From Photorhabdus heterorhabditis (GTDB lineage Bacteria > Pseudomonadota > Gammaproteobacteria > Enterobacterales > Enterobacteriaceae), in NCBI RefSeq assembly GCF_018448905.1, contig NZ_RCWA01000012.1, positions 1 to 64,000 of the forward strand: a stretch of DNA of 64,000 bases, given 5' to 3'. Below, piece by piece: positions 16,512-25,763 of the stretch; positions within the stretch are counted from its first letter, which is position 1, and each line of letters opens with the position of its first letter. A program made the position numbers and the translations under genes. Under the pieces are notes generated by a model. It was not told the DNA's origin and made no database searches. It worked only from the letters and a program-made list of their open reading frames with translations.

Positions 16512-16543
16512 AAAACCTTTAGCTAGCGACTAACTAAAGGTTT
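16512..16543 (-). terminator. Terminator of the pyrBI-ridA operon
   Basis: On the minus strand AAACCTTTAG pairs with CTAAAGGTTT, followed by TTGCTTTTC. It lies 20 nt after the ridA stop. Confidence 0.7.
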
Positions 16544-16563
16544 ACAACAGTGGAACTGGGAGA

Positions 16564-16950
16564 TTATCTACGAATCGCGATAGCTTCAATTTCGATTTTA
16601 ACGTCTTTTGGTAGACGGGCTACTTCAACACAGGAACGTGCTGGAAAAGAGGCATTATGTTCTTTGAAGAATGCTTCATAGGTAGAGTTAACAGTGCCGA
16701 AGTCATTTAAGTCCTTAACGAAAACGGTTGTTTTAACAATGTCACCTACAGTCAAACCTGCTTTCTCAACGATAGCTTTAACGTTTTCCAGTGATTGACG
16801 AGCTTGAGCAGCAATATCTTCTGCTACATCACCTGTTTCTGGATTTACCGGGATCTGCCCGGAAGTGATTATCATGCTGCCTAGATCAACACCCTGAACA
16901 TATGGACCAATTGCAGCAGGGGCTTTATTGGTATTAATCTCGTATGACAT
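16564..16950 (-). CDS. ridA: RidA, 2-iminobutanoate/2-iminopropanoate deaminase
   Basis: 128 aa, near identical to E. coli RidA (APAAIGPYVQGVDLG, SGQIPVNPETGD, ARSCVEVARLPKDVKIEIEA). The Arg of the ARSCVEV segment and the Glu of the C-terminal KIEIEA segment are conserved active-site residues. The trimer hydrolyses reactive enamine/imine intermediates made by PLP enzymes such as threonine dehydratase. It is the third gene after pyrB-pyrI, as in E. coli. Confidence 0.96.
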   Translation of the reverse strand: MSYEINTNKAPAAIGPYVQGVDLGSMIITSGQIPVNPETGDVAEDIAAQARQSLENVKAIVEKAGLTVGDIVKTTVFVKDLNDFGTVNSTYEAFFKEHNASFPARSCVEVARLPKDVKIEIEAIAIRR

Positions 16951-17042
16951 AGGTTCTCCTGTTAATGTGATAACTGAATAAATGTTTTACCAAAGGTACT
17001 ATTATAGTTCCCGTATCTGCCTCAGCAACTGGCATAGATCGT

Positions 17043-17507
17043 TTAATCGTTGAGTATTACCACGTTGCGGTCGAACTCTTTCTCACAGTATTTGCAGGTT
17101 AGCACCACGTCTTCGGATGTGACTTTGACCCGAAAACTACTTTCTACAGGCTCATTGTGGCTAATACAGTTGCTATTCGGGCAGACTAGCACGCAATCAA
17201 TGCGTTCAGGCAAGTTAATTGGCAGTTTCTTGACGACTTCATAGTTTTCAATACAGTTCACCGTTGCGTTCGGTGCATACATAGCCAGCTGGTTAGCTTG
17301 TTGCTCTGTAAGGAATGTATTTTCGATTTTGATGAGATCTTTTTTACCTAATTGATTGGAAGGCAGGTTCAGGCCGATGGTGATACGTTGATCAGTTTCA
17401 GTCAGTTTAAACAGAGAAAGTAATTTGAAGCCTACCTGAGCTGGGATATGGTCAATCACTGTACCACATTTAATGGCTTCGACTTGTAATTTATGATCTT
17501 GGGTCAT
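17043..17507 (-). CDS. pyrI: Aspartate carbamoyltransferase regulatory chain
   Basis: 154 aa with start [20 protein letters not shown] at 17507, matching E. coli PyrI; an in-frame ATG at 17552 would add 15 residues not found in the family. The zinc domain has CPNSNC and CKYC near the C-terminus. It binds CTP and ATP and links catalytic trimers. It sits 141 nt after pyrB, a longer gap than the roughly 13 nt I recall in E. coli. Confidence 0.95.
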   Translation of the reverse strand: MTQDHKLQVEAIKCGTVIDHIPAQVGFKLLSLFKLTETDQRITIGLNLPSNQLGKKDLIKIENTFLTEQQANQLAMYAPNATVNCIENYEVVKKLPINLPERIDCVLVCPNSNCISHNEPVESSFRVKVTSEDVVLTCKYCEKEFDRNVVILND

Positions 17508-17648
17508 AGTGTTTTTATGAATACATTTTGGTGACAATTTGTCTGTATTCACCCTCCAGGTAATGGTTAAGAATCGACACGCATTCCATGTTAGAAAGAA
17601 AGTAATAACCAGTTATGTTCGCGGATTAAAAAGTATTTTCTTTTTTAA

Positions 17649-18572
17649 TCATTCATTTAAAACTAAAGATAATAGTGCCTGACGAGCATAAATGCCATTT
17701 TCTGCTTGTTGGAAATAATAAGCATGGGGAGTTTTATCTACATCGACAGTAATTTCATCAATACGTGGCAATGGATGTAGAACTTTAAGGTTTTCTTTCG
17801 CTCCCGTCAGATCAGTGGCACGTAGAATAAATTGTGCTTTTACATTGGCATATTCGGATGGATCAAGGCGTTCTTTTTGTACACGAGTCATGTAAAGAAT
17901 ATCCAGCTCTGGCAAGACTTCTTCAATATTAGTATGCAAGCTATAAGTAGAACCTTTTTCATTCAGCATATGAAGAATATGGTTTGGCATTGCCAGTGCT
18001 TCTGGGGCGATAAAATAGAAATGGTTGCCATTAAATTTTGCCAGCGCTTGTGACAGCGAATGGACGGTGCGGCCATATTTTAGGTCACCAACCATGGCGA
18101 TATTCAGACTGTCCAGCCGTTTCTGGGTTTCTTGAATAGTGAACAAGTCCAGTAAGGTTTGAGTCGGGTGCTGATTAGCGCCATCACCGGCATTGATGAT
18201 TGGAGTATTACTGGAAAATTCAGAAGCCAAACGTGGTGCACCTTCTTGTGGATGGCGCATCACGATAGCGTCAACATACTGGCTGATAACGGAAATGGTA
18301 TCTGCCAGTGTTTCTCCTTTCTTGCCTAGGGAAGTGTTACTACTATCTGAAAAACCAACAACTGAAGCACCAAGACGGTGAATTGCTGTTTCAAAAGAGA
18401 GGCGAGTACGAGTAGAGGCTTCAAAGAAACAACTGGCGATAACCTTGTGTTTCAGTAATTCAGGCTGTGGTCTGGCTTTTAGTGCGGCAGCAGTCTGCAA
18501 TACCAATTCCAGATCTTCGCGGCTCAGATCATTTATTGAGATGATATGTTTGCGATATAACGGATTAGCCAT
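17649..18572 (-). CDS. pyrB: Aspartate carbamoyltransferase catalytic chain
   Basis: 307 aa. Carbamoyl-phosphate site [11 protein letters not shown], the SLGKKGE loop that contributes across the trimer, HPTQTLLDL, and [10 protein letters not shown] are all present. It forms carbamoyl aspartate in pyrimidine synthesis. It is preceded by a leader peptide gene and an attenuator, so expression should fall when UTP is high. Confidence 0.97.
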   Translation of the reverse strand: MANPLYRKHIISINDLSREDLELVLQTAAALKARPQPELLKHKVIASCFFEASTRTRLSFETAIHRLGASVVGFSDSSNTSLGKKGETLADTISVISQYVDAIVMRHPQEGAPRLASEFSSNTPIINAGDGANQHPTQTLLDLFTIQETQKRLDSLNIAMVGDLKYGRTVHSLSQALAKFNGNHFYFIAPEALAMPNHILHMLNEKGSTYSLHTNIEEVLPELDILYMTRVQKERLDPSEYANVKAQFILRATDLTGAKENLKVLHPLPRIDEITVDVDKTPHAYYFQQAENGIYARQALLSLVLNE

Positions 18573-18631
18573 TTTTCACTCTCCTCTAATGCTGACATCC
18601 GGGTGTAGCGATTATCAATTGATTGCCGGGC

Positions 18632-18656
18632 AAAAAAAAGCCCCTCAATGAGGGGC
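18632..18656 (-). terminator. pyrBI attenuator
   Basis: On the minus strand GCCCCTC pairs with GAGGGGC around AAT, followed by eight T residues. The hairpin overlaps the end of the leader peptide gene, so a ribosome closely following RNA polymerase would prevent its formation. This is the known UTP-sensing attenuation of enterobacterial pyrBI. Confidence 0.92.
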
Positions 18657-18758
18657 ATTAAATGATCGGTTTAGCGGCGGGAAAAACAATGGTTGCTGGC
18701 TGCCTTTAGGCAGTTGCACTCGCACTTTAGCTTGACGAAAATAAGCGCTGTTTTTCAT
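18645..18758 (-). CDS. pyrL: pyrBI leader peptide PyrL
   Basis: 37 codons: MKNSAYFRQAKVRVQLPKGS, then QQPLFFPPLN to a TGA lying inside the attenuator stem. It starts behind GGGAGAAATC, as in the E. coli leader. Translation through it couples pyrB transcription to UTP level. Confidence 0.88.
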   Translation of the reverse strand: MKNSAYFRQAKVRVQLPKGSQQPLFFPPLNRSFNAPH

Positions 18759-18783
18759 GATTTCTCCCGGCAAATTGCGGCGC

Positions 18784-18811
18784 ATTATACTCGTGAAAAA
18801 TCTTACAGCAA
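18784..18811 (-). promoter_or_regulatory. pyrL-pyrBI promoter
   Basis: Minus strand: TTGCTG (-35), 16 bp, TATAAT (-10), followed by GCGCCGCAATTTGCCGGGAG, closely resembling the E. coli pyrBI start region. The -10 is 25 bp from the pyrL ATG. Confidence 0.75.
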
Positions 18812-18884
18812 GTATCGCAGGAAGAAAAATGGTATTGGCAGCATCACGTCTTTATAGACATAATCCTACAGATACCTTAAGTAA

Positions 18885-19901
18885 TCAGATTTTTAAATCC
18901 TTTGCTAGTGTTGCTACCATTACCGCTTTAATGGTATGTAGGCGATTTTCTGCCTGATCAAATACAATACTGTGTTCTGATTCAAAAACTTCATTGGTGA
19001 CTTCCAGTCCGCCATACATATCAAATTTGTCTGCCAGTTGCTTACCTAACGTCGTTTCTTCATCATGGAATGCAGGCAAGCAGTGCAGGAATTTTACCTG
19101 CGGATTACCTGTCATTTTCACCATATCCATATTGACCTGATAAGGTTTCAGTAGGCTAATTCGTTGTTGCCAAACTTCTTTTGGCTCTCCCATCGAAACC
19201 CAGACATCGGTGTAAAGAAAATCAGCATCTTTAACACCTTCCGCGATATTTTCAGTTAGAGTAATTTTACCGCCGGTTTTTTCAGCCAGTTTTTGGCATT
19301 CAGCAACTAGTGTTGCATCTGGCCAGTACTCTTCAGGAGCGACCAGTCGAACATCCATACCTGTCAGTGCTGCAGCTTCTAGCATGCTATTGCCCATATT
19401 ATTACGGGCATCACCTAAATAGGCGAATTTGATTTCTGACAGCGGTTTCTCAGGTTGATGCTCTTGGATAGTGAGTAGATCTGCCAGTAACTGGGTAGGA
19501 TGAAATTCATTCGTCAGGCCGTTCCATACGGGGATGCCAGCGTGTTCTGCCAGCGTTTCAACTACTTTCTGAGCATAGCCACGATATTGAATACCGTCAT
19601 ATATGCGACCAAGTATACGGGCGGTATCTTTAATTGATTCTTTATGACCAATTTGATTACCACTAGAGCCAAGATAAGTGATATTTGCCCCTTGGTCATA
19701 AGCAGCTACTTCAAATGAACAGCGCGTGCGGGTGGAATTCTTTTCGAAGATTAGCACAATATTTTTACCTGTTAGCAGAGCTTTTTCTGTGCCGGATTTT
19801 TTAGTCGATTTTAATTCAGCTGCCAGCTTCAGAAAAGCGGGGATTTCTGCTGAAGAAAAATCAAGTAACCTTAGTAAATTACGTTGATAGAACGGATTCA
19901 T
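18885..19901 (-). CDS. argI: Ornithine carbamoyltransferase
   Basis: 338 aa. Carbamoyl-phosphate motif [20 protein letters not shown], ornithine/catalytic motif [10 protein letters not shown], and DVWVSMGEP. The start [15 protein letters not shown] at 19901 fits the family; a start at 19919 would add six residues. It makes citrulline for arginine synthesis. Two ARG boxes overlap its promoter region. Confidence 0.96.
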   Translation of the reverse strand: MNPFYQRNLLRLLDFSSAEIPAFLKLAAELKSTKKSGTEKALLTGKNIVLIFEKNSTRTRCSFEVAAYDQGANITYLGSSGNQIGHKESIKDTARILGRIYDGIQYRGYAQKVVETLAEHAGIPVWNGLTNEFHPTQLLADLLTIQEHQPEKPLSEIKFAYLGDARNNMGNSMLEAAALTGMDVRLVAPEEYWPDATLVAECQKLAEKTGGKITLTENIAEGVKDADFLYTDVWVSMGEPKEVWQQRISLLKPYQVNMDMVKMTGNPQVKFLHCLPAFHDEETTLGKQLADKFDMYGGLEVTNEVFESEHSIVFDQAENRLHTIKAVMVATLAKDLKI

Positions 19902-19924
19902 TGTTGAGTACCTCTGCATTTATT

Positions 19925-19963
19925 TTTGCATTTGTATTCAATTTATATCTATAAAAATTCAAT
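19925..19963 (-). promoter_or_regulatory. Tandem ARG boxes (ArgR operator) of argI
   Basis: Two 18-bp ARG-box-like palindromes separated by 3 bp: TTTGCATTTGTATTCAAT (19925-19942) and TATCTATAAAAATTCAAT (19946-19963). They match the WNTGAATWWWWATTCANW pattern at about 15 and 14 of 16 defined positions. Paired boxes 3 bp apart are the normal ArgR hexamer site. Confidence 0.82.
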
Positions 19964-20064
19964 TTCAACTCCGTGTTAGATTTCTTTGATGTAAACAGTG
20001 GTTAGGCTGACTGTGGTGTGGGAGAATGAAAGTTGGGACGGCCAACTGATTGAGGATATTGGGT

Positions 20065-20487
20065 ATGGCAAATCAAAAAGACTTAGAAGAACAACGTGAA
20101 GAAACGCGCCTTATTATTGAAGAATTATTGGAAGATGGTAGTGACCCAGATGCGCTTTATGCCATTGAACACCACTTTTCTGCAGAAGATTTTAATCTGT
20201 TGGAAAAAGCTGCTGTCGAAGCCTTTAAGCTAGGTTATGAAGTAACTGATGCAGAAGAATTGGAGGTTGAGGATGGCACTATTCTTATGTGTTGTGATGT
20301 TATTAGTGAATGTGGGTTAAGTGCAGAACTGATCGATACCCAGGTTGAACAACTGATGAATCTGGCCGAAAAAATCGGTGTCAATTATGATGGTTGGGGT
20401 ACTTACTTTGAAGATCCTGACGCACAAGATGATGATGAAGATGATGAAGACGATCTACCGGAGCAAGGAGGAGATAGGCTTCATTAA
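20065..20487 (+). CDS. rraB: RraB, regulator of RNase E activity
   Basis: 140 aa, acidic, with a C-terminal Asp/Glu run ([13 protein letters not shown]). The N-terminal [18 protein letters not shown] matches RraB, which binds RNase E and changes its cleavage choices. The ATG at 20065 is the family start; upstream in-frame codons from 20050 are non-homologous. It is divergent from argI, as in E. coli. Confidence 0.93.
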   Translation: MANQKDLEEQREETRLIIEELLEDGSDPDALYAIEHHFSAEDFNLLEKAAVEAFKLGYEVTDAEELEVEDGTILMCCDVISECGLSAELIDTQVEQLMNLAEKIGVNYDGWGTYFEDPDAQDDDEDDEDDLPEQGGDRLH

Positions 20488-20510
20488 GGTATTGAGGTAA
20501 GAAGTAATAG

Positions 20511-20549
20511 AGGGTCTAGCTTACAGGTTTCCAGTCTGTAAGTTGCCCT
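20511..20549 (+). terminator. Hairpin after rraB, probable terminator
   Basis: CTTACAG (20520-20526) pairs with CTGTAAG (20536-20542), and outer AGGG (20511) pairs with CCCT (20546-20549), followed by a short TTTA. The T-run is weak. Confidence 0.5.
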
Positions 20550-20632
20550 TTATTAATTTAAAGCGTGGTTAATTCTTATTTCCTTTTTATAGGAATTTAT
20601 ATTTCAATTGAACGTTAATATCTGCTGATTTT

Positions 20633-21274
20633 TCAAAGTAGAGCTCCCATGACTAAGAAAACAGCCATTATGATTATCATCCCTCCACCTAGTATGTTCA
20701 CTAGCCTCATTCTTTTTTCAGTAAAAGATGCGCGCGAGCTCACCGCATGAGCGGCAGCGACCCATGCTGTATCTATCACCAAGCCTAAGCCAATCGGTAT
20801 CAATGAAAAACTGAGCAGGGATAAAATAGGGCTGTCTATTCCTTCGGTTAAAAAGCTTGGAACTATCGTACCAAACATAATCAATGCCTTCGGATTCGTT
20901 GCACCAACGATTATTCCTAGCGCCAATGTTTGTTTATTTTTCTTGGAGCTAACATTCTCGCCAACTCGCAGCGGCCTTGAAAAAAAAAGATATTGAACAC
21001 CGATGACTAGTAAGGCAATAGCACCCAGCAAACGAATGACCATCAAAGCAGTGCTGGATTGTATGAGCAAAGAGCCAATTCCCAAGGCAAGGATCACAGC
21101 AACGCAATAGGTTCCGATTGCATTTCCAATCACACCACGTAATGCGTTGGTCCGTCCTACTGACACCGCCTGTCCCACAATAAACATGATACTTGGGCCA
21201 GGAACAGCGATTAGTATTGAGCTAGTCAGCATGAGTCCTAACAGACCTTGAAGTGTCGTAAAATTTGTGAACAT
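20633..21274 (-). CDS. LysE/RhtB-family amino acid exporter
   Basis: 213 aa with six hydrophobic helices. The family signature is in the first two helices: VPGPSIMFIVGQAVSVGR followed by NALRGVIGNAIGTYC, and GATNPKALIMFGTIVPSFL mid-protein. These carriers export amino acids or derivatives. It lies 109 nt downstream of the FAD oxidoreductase gene on the same strand and may export that enzyme's product. It replaces yjgM/yjgN, which stand between rraB and valS in E. coli. Confidence 0.85.
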   Translation of the reverse strand: MFTNFTTLQGLLGLMLTSSILIAVPGPSIMFIVGQAVSVGRTNALRGVIGNAIGTYCVAVILALGIGSLLIQSSTALMVIRLLGAIALLVIGVQYLFFSRPLRVGENVSSKKNKQTLALGIIVGATNPKALIMFGTIVPSFLTEGIDSPILSLLSFSLIPIGLGLVIDTAWVAAAHAVSSRASFTEKRMRLVNILGGGMIIIMAVFLVMGALL

Positions 21275-21383
21275 AAGGTAACCTTCGCTATCTGGCGCAG
21301 GGACATGAATTTTTAGATAAAAATCGCTATCCTGTCCCTGCCGTGTTAGTTAAATTTCGTTGTACACATCTAGTACAATACAA

Positions 21384-23198
21384 TCATGACTGCTTGGCAA
21401 GCAATGCCAGGGTTGGTTGAATCCGCAGCGCTTCTGCAATCTCCTCCTCGCTCATGAGGGGATAGCACTTCTCGACAAACTCATCAAGCACTGGCAACAT
21501 GCTTCTGCGCTCTTCAATGTCAAGTGCACAGGCGCAAGCATTGAAAGCGACGTTCCTGTACTGATCAACATTGGTTTCGGCATCTACATAGTCATCAAGG
21601 TCCCAACGGCCAATAAGACTCTCTTGCATATGGAAGGCGTTCACTTCTACACCTTCGCGGAAAACATGAAACACAGGGTGGATATAAGCACTTTGGGAAG
21701 TGTCGAAATGATCGGCTGGTAACGTAAAGTAATGTGTCGGGAGTTCGCCATTGCCATACCGATAGAATCCATACTCAAATACTATCTCAAGGCGATTTTG
21801 TTTATCTCCCCAACGCTCGTTGTTATATTCTCGCGAAAACGAAGGCCATACGTGCGCGTGTATAACACCTTCATCATGACATTCTTCAAATGTGACTACG
21901 TTTCCGAAATAGCTGAAAAGCTCAAATAGTGGCATGCTTGTACTGACAAGGTCTACGAGAAACTTGGAGAGAGATACCAGCGCGTCAGAAGGGTTATCAA
22001 GAGGTACTCTGCATTCAAATATTGGCTTGAGAGCTATGCCGTGATATTTCTCAGCAATGATATTTCCAAGCGCTTGAATATTACATCGGAAACCATGTAC
22101 AAAACCGGAGGCTGCATCTGGATCATTGACTCGCATAGAGGTACCAATAAAATAGAGCCCTGGTACGTTCACTGACTCCCAACTTGATGTGAGCAAACAG
22201 TATTTGCCTTTTTCGTCAACATCTGGTCGAACAGTATTCATGTCGAAAATATCTGATAAGGTATAGTTGAATCCACAGCATACAATCACATCGTCAACGA
22301 TGCCTGTGCGTTTCATCCATCTTGGCGGAGACCAATGCGGGCAAGGTGTCTCGTAGCTGACCAATAATTGTCCTTTATGCTTCCCACTAGCGATTCGCCG
22401 AATTTCAACAATGCGGTCACTGACAATATTGTTGTTGGACTTGAGTTGCATCAAATCGAAAACATCTGAGACTTGAGCACGCAAATCATGCACGTTGTGA
22501 GTCTGCCGGGCGAACAGAGGTAATGATCTCGTGACAACCCGCGTTTCAGCTGTGATATCGATAAGGTGGTGTGCAATTTCGAAAGCAGAGTTACCTCGTC
22601 CAAGTACCATCACGATTTTATTTTTATAGCGCTCAGCAGCGGTATTTGGATCGAAGTTCTCGTAAAGGGTACAGGTTTCAGCATTAAGCCCTTTAATATC
22701 TGGCATAATTGGCTTTGATACGCCGGTAGCACAAAATATTCGATCTGCTGAGATGGACAGAGAATCAGAAATCTCGATAATAAAATGTTCATTCTCTTTC
22801 ATTATACGCCGAACGCGCATATTGGTGCGTATACACTTTACGAGCCCCATTTTATCGGCTACGTATTTTAGATATTCTTTATAAATTCTTGCTGATGGCC
22901 AATGTGCTGATGTCCATTCTGTAAATTGAAGTTTTGGATCATTCACCACATCTTCCGCGTTAATAGTGCTGAGAGTGTGCCAGTCATAACGCATCCGATA
23001 GGTATGATTGTCTCCGGGAACATATTTTTTGTTGAGCGAGATCAACTCTCCACATACAGGAAATCTATCCCACTGACCACCAACAGTCTCGTTTGCTTCA
23101 AGTAAGAGATATTCAATACCGCGTTTACTAAATTCAAGGGCCATATTTAGCCCAGCAGGACCGCCACCAATAATAATATTAGGATAATGGTTTCGCAT
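21384..23198 (-). CDS. FAD/NAD(P)-dependent oxidoreductase, flavin monooxygenase-like
   Basis: 604 aa. The FAD-binding Rossmann motif IIIGGGPAGLNMALEFSKRG starts at residue 8. A second nucleotide-binding motif, VLGRGNSAFEIAHHL, is near residue 200, and a distal FAD-contact segment, GLYFIGTSM, near 345. About 190 C-terminal residues extend beyond a typical N-hydroxylating or Baeyer-Villiger-type monooxygenase. The general layout recalls FOXRED2-like proteins (from memory). The substrate is unknown; an amino acid derivative is plausible given the adjacent LysE carrier. The translation start region is duplicated upstream (see the repeat at 23172). Confidence 0.75.
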   Translation of the reverse strand: MRNHYPNIIIGGGPAGLNMALEFSKRGIEYLLLEANETVGGQWDRFPVCGELISLNKKYVPGDNHTYRMRYDWHTLSTINAEDVVNDPKLQFTEWTSAHWPSARIYKEYLKYVADKMGLVKCIRTNMRVRRIMKENEHFIIEISDSLSISADRIFCATGVSKPIMPDIKGLNAETCTLYENFDPNTAAERYKNKIVMVLGRGNSAFEIAHHLIDITAETRVVTRSLPLFARQTHNVHDLRAQVSDVFDLMQLKSNNNIVSDRIVEIRRIASGKHKGQLLVSYETPCPHWSPPRWMKRTGIVDDVIVCCGFNYTLSDIFDMNTVRPDVDEKGKYCLLTSSWESVNVPGLYFIGTSMRVNDPDAASGFVHGFRCNIQALGNIIAEKYHGIALKPIFECRVPLDNPSDALVSLSKFLVDLVSTSMPLFELFSYFGNVVTFEECHDEGVIHAHVWPSFSREYNNERWGDKQNRLEIVFEYGFYRYGNGELPTHYFTLPADHFDTSQSAYIHPVFHVFREGVEVNAFHMQESLIGRWDLDDYVDAETNVDQYRNVAFNACACALDIEERRSMLPVLDEFVEKCYPLMSEEEIAEALRIQPTLALLAKQS

Positions 23199-23263
23199 TA
23201 TACTTATCTCCTCTAGTAATAATATTAAAATAATGAACTCGCATTATATTTACCTCTTATAAC
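23172..23263. repeat. Tandem 46-bp duplication of a translation start region
   Basis: The segment 23172-23217, covering the first codons and Shine-Dalgarno region of the FAD oxidoreductase, is repeated imperfectly at 23218-23263. On the minus strand the outer copy also holds an ATG (23244) behind an AGAGGTAAATATA site. It opens a 21-codon frame beginning MRVHYFNIITRGDKY that ends inside the real gene. Confidence 0.7.
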
Positions 23264-24016
23264 GATGAAATTGAGATAAGGGTTTCACATTTATCTCCGC
23301 TTAATTTTAAACTATTCCATAATTTATTTTGAGTGATATCAGAAGGGAGGTAGAGCAACTACCCTTCTTTAGGAACCAAAAATTTTTGCTCCTGAAATAT
23401 ATTATTAGCTCCCAAGTACTATTTATTAAAGATAATATTTATGGATGAAACTTACGCCTATTAATTAAATTTTTTCATCCATAATGCATGCGCGAAGGAT
23501 ACTCTCAAATATCGATGCGAATTTCAAATATAAAGTTATGATTAGTTGATTCAGCAATGTTATATATTATTTTCCATCCATAATAATGGAATGATAATAA
23601 ATTGTAATAAGCCGCCAATGATTAATTGAGGAAGTGTTTTTGATAAGGTTTTCGTTATTATTTATACCCATTCAACTTGAAGATGCCGGTTTTAATATTT
23701 TAAAGTAAATATTAATGGTATTGTTCTGGGGAAGATTATTTTAATCCAGTCTGGAAATGATAATTTTTTACACATAATTCAGGTGGTTAATTCAGATACT
23801 GGACTGTTTTAGCTGATAATGTTTTTGTGACCTTGAATGAGGTGAGAAACCAGATTGAAATTATAGCCTAAAATTCTATCATCGATGGGAAAGAAGGATA
23901 AATGAGAATATCAATAGTTTCATCAGACAATACTTTCCAAAAGGAATAGATTTTAAGTAAGGATCAAATGAAATATTATCAGTGGTGAAATTCAGCGTAA
24001 TTTAATAAATAGAAGT
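23264..24016. other. AT-rich intergenic region
   Basis: About 750 bases with no supported gene. It must hold the promoter of the FAD oxidoreductase. A 25-bp match to an ERIC terminus lies at 23663-23687. Nothing else recognisable. Confidence 0.5.
23663..23687. repeat. ERIC terminal fragment (possible)
   Basis: TATACCCATTCAACTTGAAG followed by ATGCC resembles the outer end of the ERIC elements in this window (TATACCCAAT...CAAGATGC). No central or opposite arm follows. Confidence 0.3.
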
Positions 24017-24067
24017 GCAGAATTCTGAACGCTTCCGTTGCATGGCTGAATGTGTTCAGAATTCTGT
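24017..24067. repeat. Inverted repeat downstream of the ABC transporter operon
   Basis: GCAGAATTCTGAAC (24017-24030) pairs with GTTCAGAATTCTGT (24054-24067) over a 23-nt loop, 13 of 14 positions. Each arm itself contains the palindrome CAGAATTCTG. It lacks a T-run, so a terminator or mRNA 3'-end stabiliser role is only possible. Confidence 0.55.
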
Positions 24068-24133
24068 GTCAGACTTTCGCTACTTCCAGGTATTAAGAGA
24101 AACCATCTCTTGAAAGAAAAGAGGGTCACTTTC

Positions 24134-24907
24134 TTATTTGGAAACGTCGGTACCGAAATATTTAGTAGAAATTTGCAGGTAAGTGCCATCAGCTTTAATG
24201 TCGGTTAACGCTTTATCGATAGCGGTTTGTAATTCTGGTTCGCCTTTACGGATGAGAATACCGACTTGATCACCATTGGGTTCAGATGCGACAACTTTTA
24301 CCGGTGCATTAGGTTTGTGTTTTTTAAAATCCAGATAGGACAGATTATCATTGATGGTTGCATCAGCCCTACCTGTAGCAACCAGATCGATTGCCTGATT
24401 AAATCCTTCGGTAGGGACGATTTCCGCACCAAAACGTTTTGCTAACTGTGCATAGTTGCTGGTTAAGCTATGGCTTGATGTTTTACCTTTCAGGTCACTA
24501 AATGTCTTGATACTGCCATTGTTTTTGCGGGTGATAAGTACGGCTTTGGAGATAATATACGGAGTGGAAAAGTCATATTTCTTCTTACGCTCTGGTGTAA
24601 TAGCGACTTGGTTGAGTACGGCGTCGTAGCGTTTGGCATCCAGTCCGGCAATCAGGCCATCCCATTTTCCTTCAGTGAACTCGGCTTTGACATTTAGACG
24701 ATGGGCGATTTCGCGACCAATCTCAACATCAAAACCGGTTAAAGTTCCTGAAGCGTCGTGATAGGTAAATGGTGGATAGGTTCCTTCGGTAGCGATTTTG
24801 AGCACACCCGTTGATTGAATCTTATCAAGGCTAGATTCTGCACTGGCAGAATGTACGATGCTGAATTGAATGACACCAGCTAATAATGCGGTAAGGAACA
24901 CTTTCAT
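24134..24907 (-). CDS. Polar amino acid ABC transporter, substrate-binding protein (copy 1)
   Basis: 257 aa. Signal peptide MKVFLTALLAGVIQFSIVHS with cleavage after ASA. The mature protein has GVLKIATEGTYPPFTYHD, LTGFDVEIGREIAHRL, KWDGLIAGLDAKRYDAVLNQ and ERKKKYDFSTPYI, the SBP_bac_3 signatures for cystine- or polar amino acid-binding proteins. The ATG at 24907 is used rather than 24928, which would add a charged stretch before the signal. It follows the ATPase gene on the same strand. It is clearly paralogous to the protein at 26838-27611. Confidence 0.9.
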   Translation of the reverse strand: MKVFLTALLAGVIQFSIVHSASAESSLDKIQSTGVLKIATEGTYPPFTYHDASGTLTGFDVEIGREIAHRLNVKAEFTEGKWDGLIAGLDAKRYDAVLNQVAITPERKKKYDFSTPYIISKAVLITRKNNGSIKTFSDLKGKTSSHSLTSNYAQLAKRFGAEIVPTEGFNQAIDLVATGRADATINDNLSYLDFKKHKPNAPVKVVASEPNGDQVGILIRKGEPELQTAIDKALTDIKADGTYLQISTKYFGTDVSK

Positions 24908-24998
24908 TTTGTTTCTCCAGGCGACCAAAAAATTTATTTATCTGATCATCATTGGTTGTTGTAAGGATCAATGATGACAAGGTGTTGTTAACGGTGGG

Positions 24999-25763
24999 TT
25001 ATATCTCCCAATCCGGTAAGGTATTCGTTAAGGTCGAAACAAATTCGACGGTACGTTGTTTAAGGGCACGAGTAAAAATAGTTTTCGACGTTCCCGATTC
25101 GACAATTTCTCCAGATTCTAAGAATATGACGTTGTAAGCTAGGTTTGCAGCCAGACGTAGATCGTGTGTAGCCATTAACATCGTGGTTCCTTCTTTGGCT
25201 AATTGTTTCAATACAGCTACAACTTCCAGAGATAATTCTGGATCGAGCGCGGAAGTTGGCTCGTCGCACAATAACACTTTGGGAGAAGGTGCCAGCGCCC
25301 TGGCAATCGCGACACGCTGTTGTTGACCACCGGATAGTGTGGCAGGTAAGGCATCAGCTTTGTGTGACATGCCAACCTTTTCCAGCAGTTCAAGCGCTCG
25401 CTTTTTTGCTTGTTCATGTGACCATTTCTGAACCCAGATCAGCCCTTCCATAATGTTTTCAATGACGGTGAGGTGAGGGAAAAGCTGAAAGTTTTGAAAC
25501 ACCATACCGGTTTGCTGGCGAATCCGTTGTACGTCCTTGTGAGCAATTCGCTCTTTACCAATGAAGGTCATGCTTTCATTGCCAATTTGGAGCTTCCCTG
25601 CCTGAGGAATTTCTAATAAGTTGATACAGCGTAACAGCGTGCTTTTGCCGCTTCCTGATGGGCCGATTAATGCGGTAAGGCTGCCTTCCTCAATAGTAAG
25701 ATCGATATTTTTCAGGATCTTTTGCCCGTTAAAACTTTTCTCAATGCCGTTGAGCTGTATCAT
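24999..25763 (-). CDS. Polar amino acid ABC transporter ATPase
   Basis: 254 aa. Walker A GPSGSGKST, Q-loop FQNFQLFPHLT, signature LSGGQQQRVAIARAL, Walker B VLLCDEPTSALDP and H-loop ATHD are all present. It closely resembles GlnQ/TcyN-type ATPases. Its start overlaps the end of the permease gene by 23 nt. Confidence 0.95.
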   Translation of the reverse strand: MIQLNGIEKSFNGQKILKNIDLTIEEGSLTALIGPSGSGKSTLLRCINLLEIPQAGKLQIGNESMTFIGKERIAHKDVQRIRQQTGMVFQNFQLFPHLTVIENIMEGLIWVQKWSHEQAKKRALELLEKVGMSHKADALPATLSGGQQQRVAIARALAPSPKVLLCDEPTSALDPELSLEVVAVLKQLAKEGTTMLMATHDLRLAANLAYNVIFLESGEIVESGTSKTIFTRALKQRTVEFVSTLTNTLPDWEI

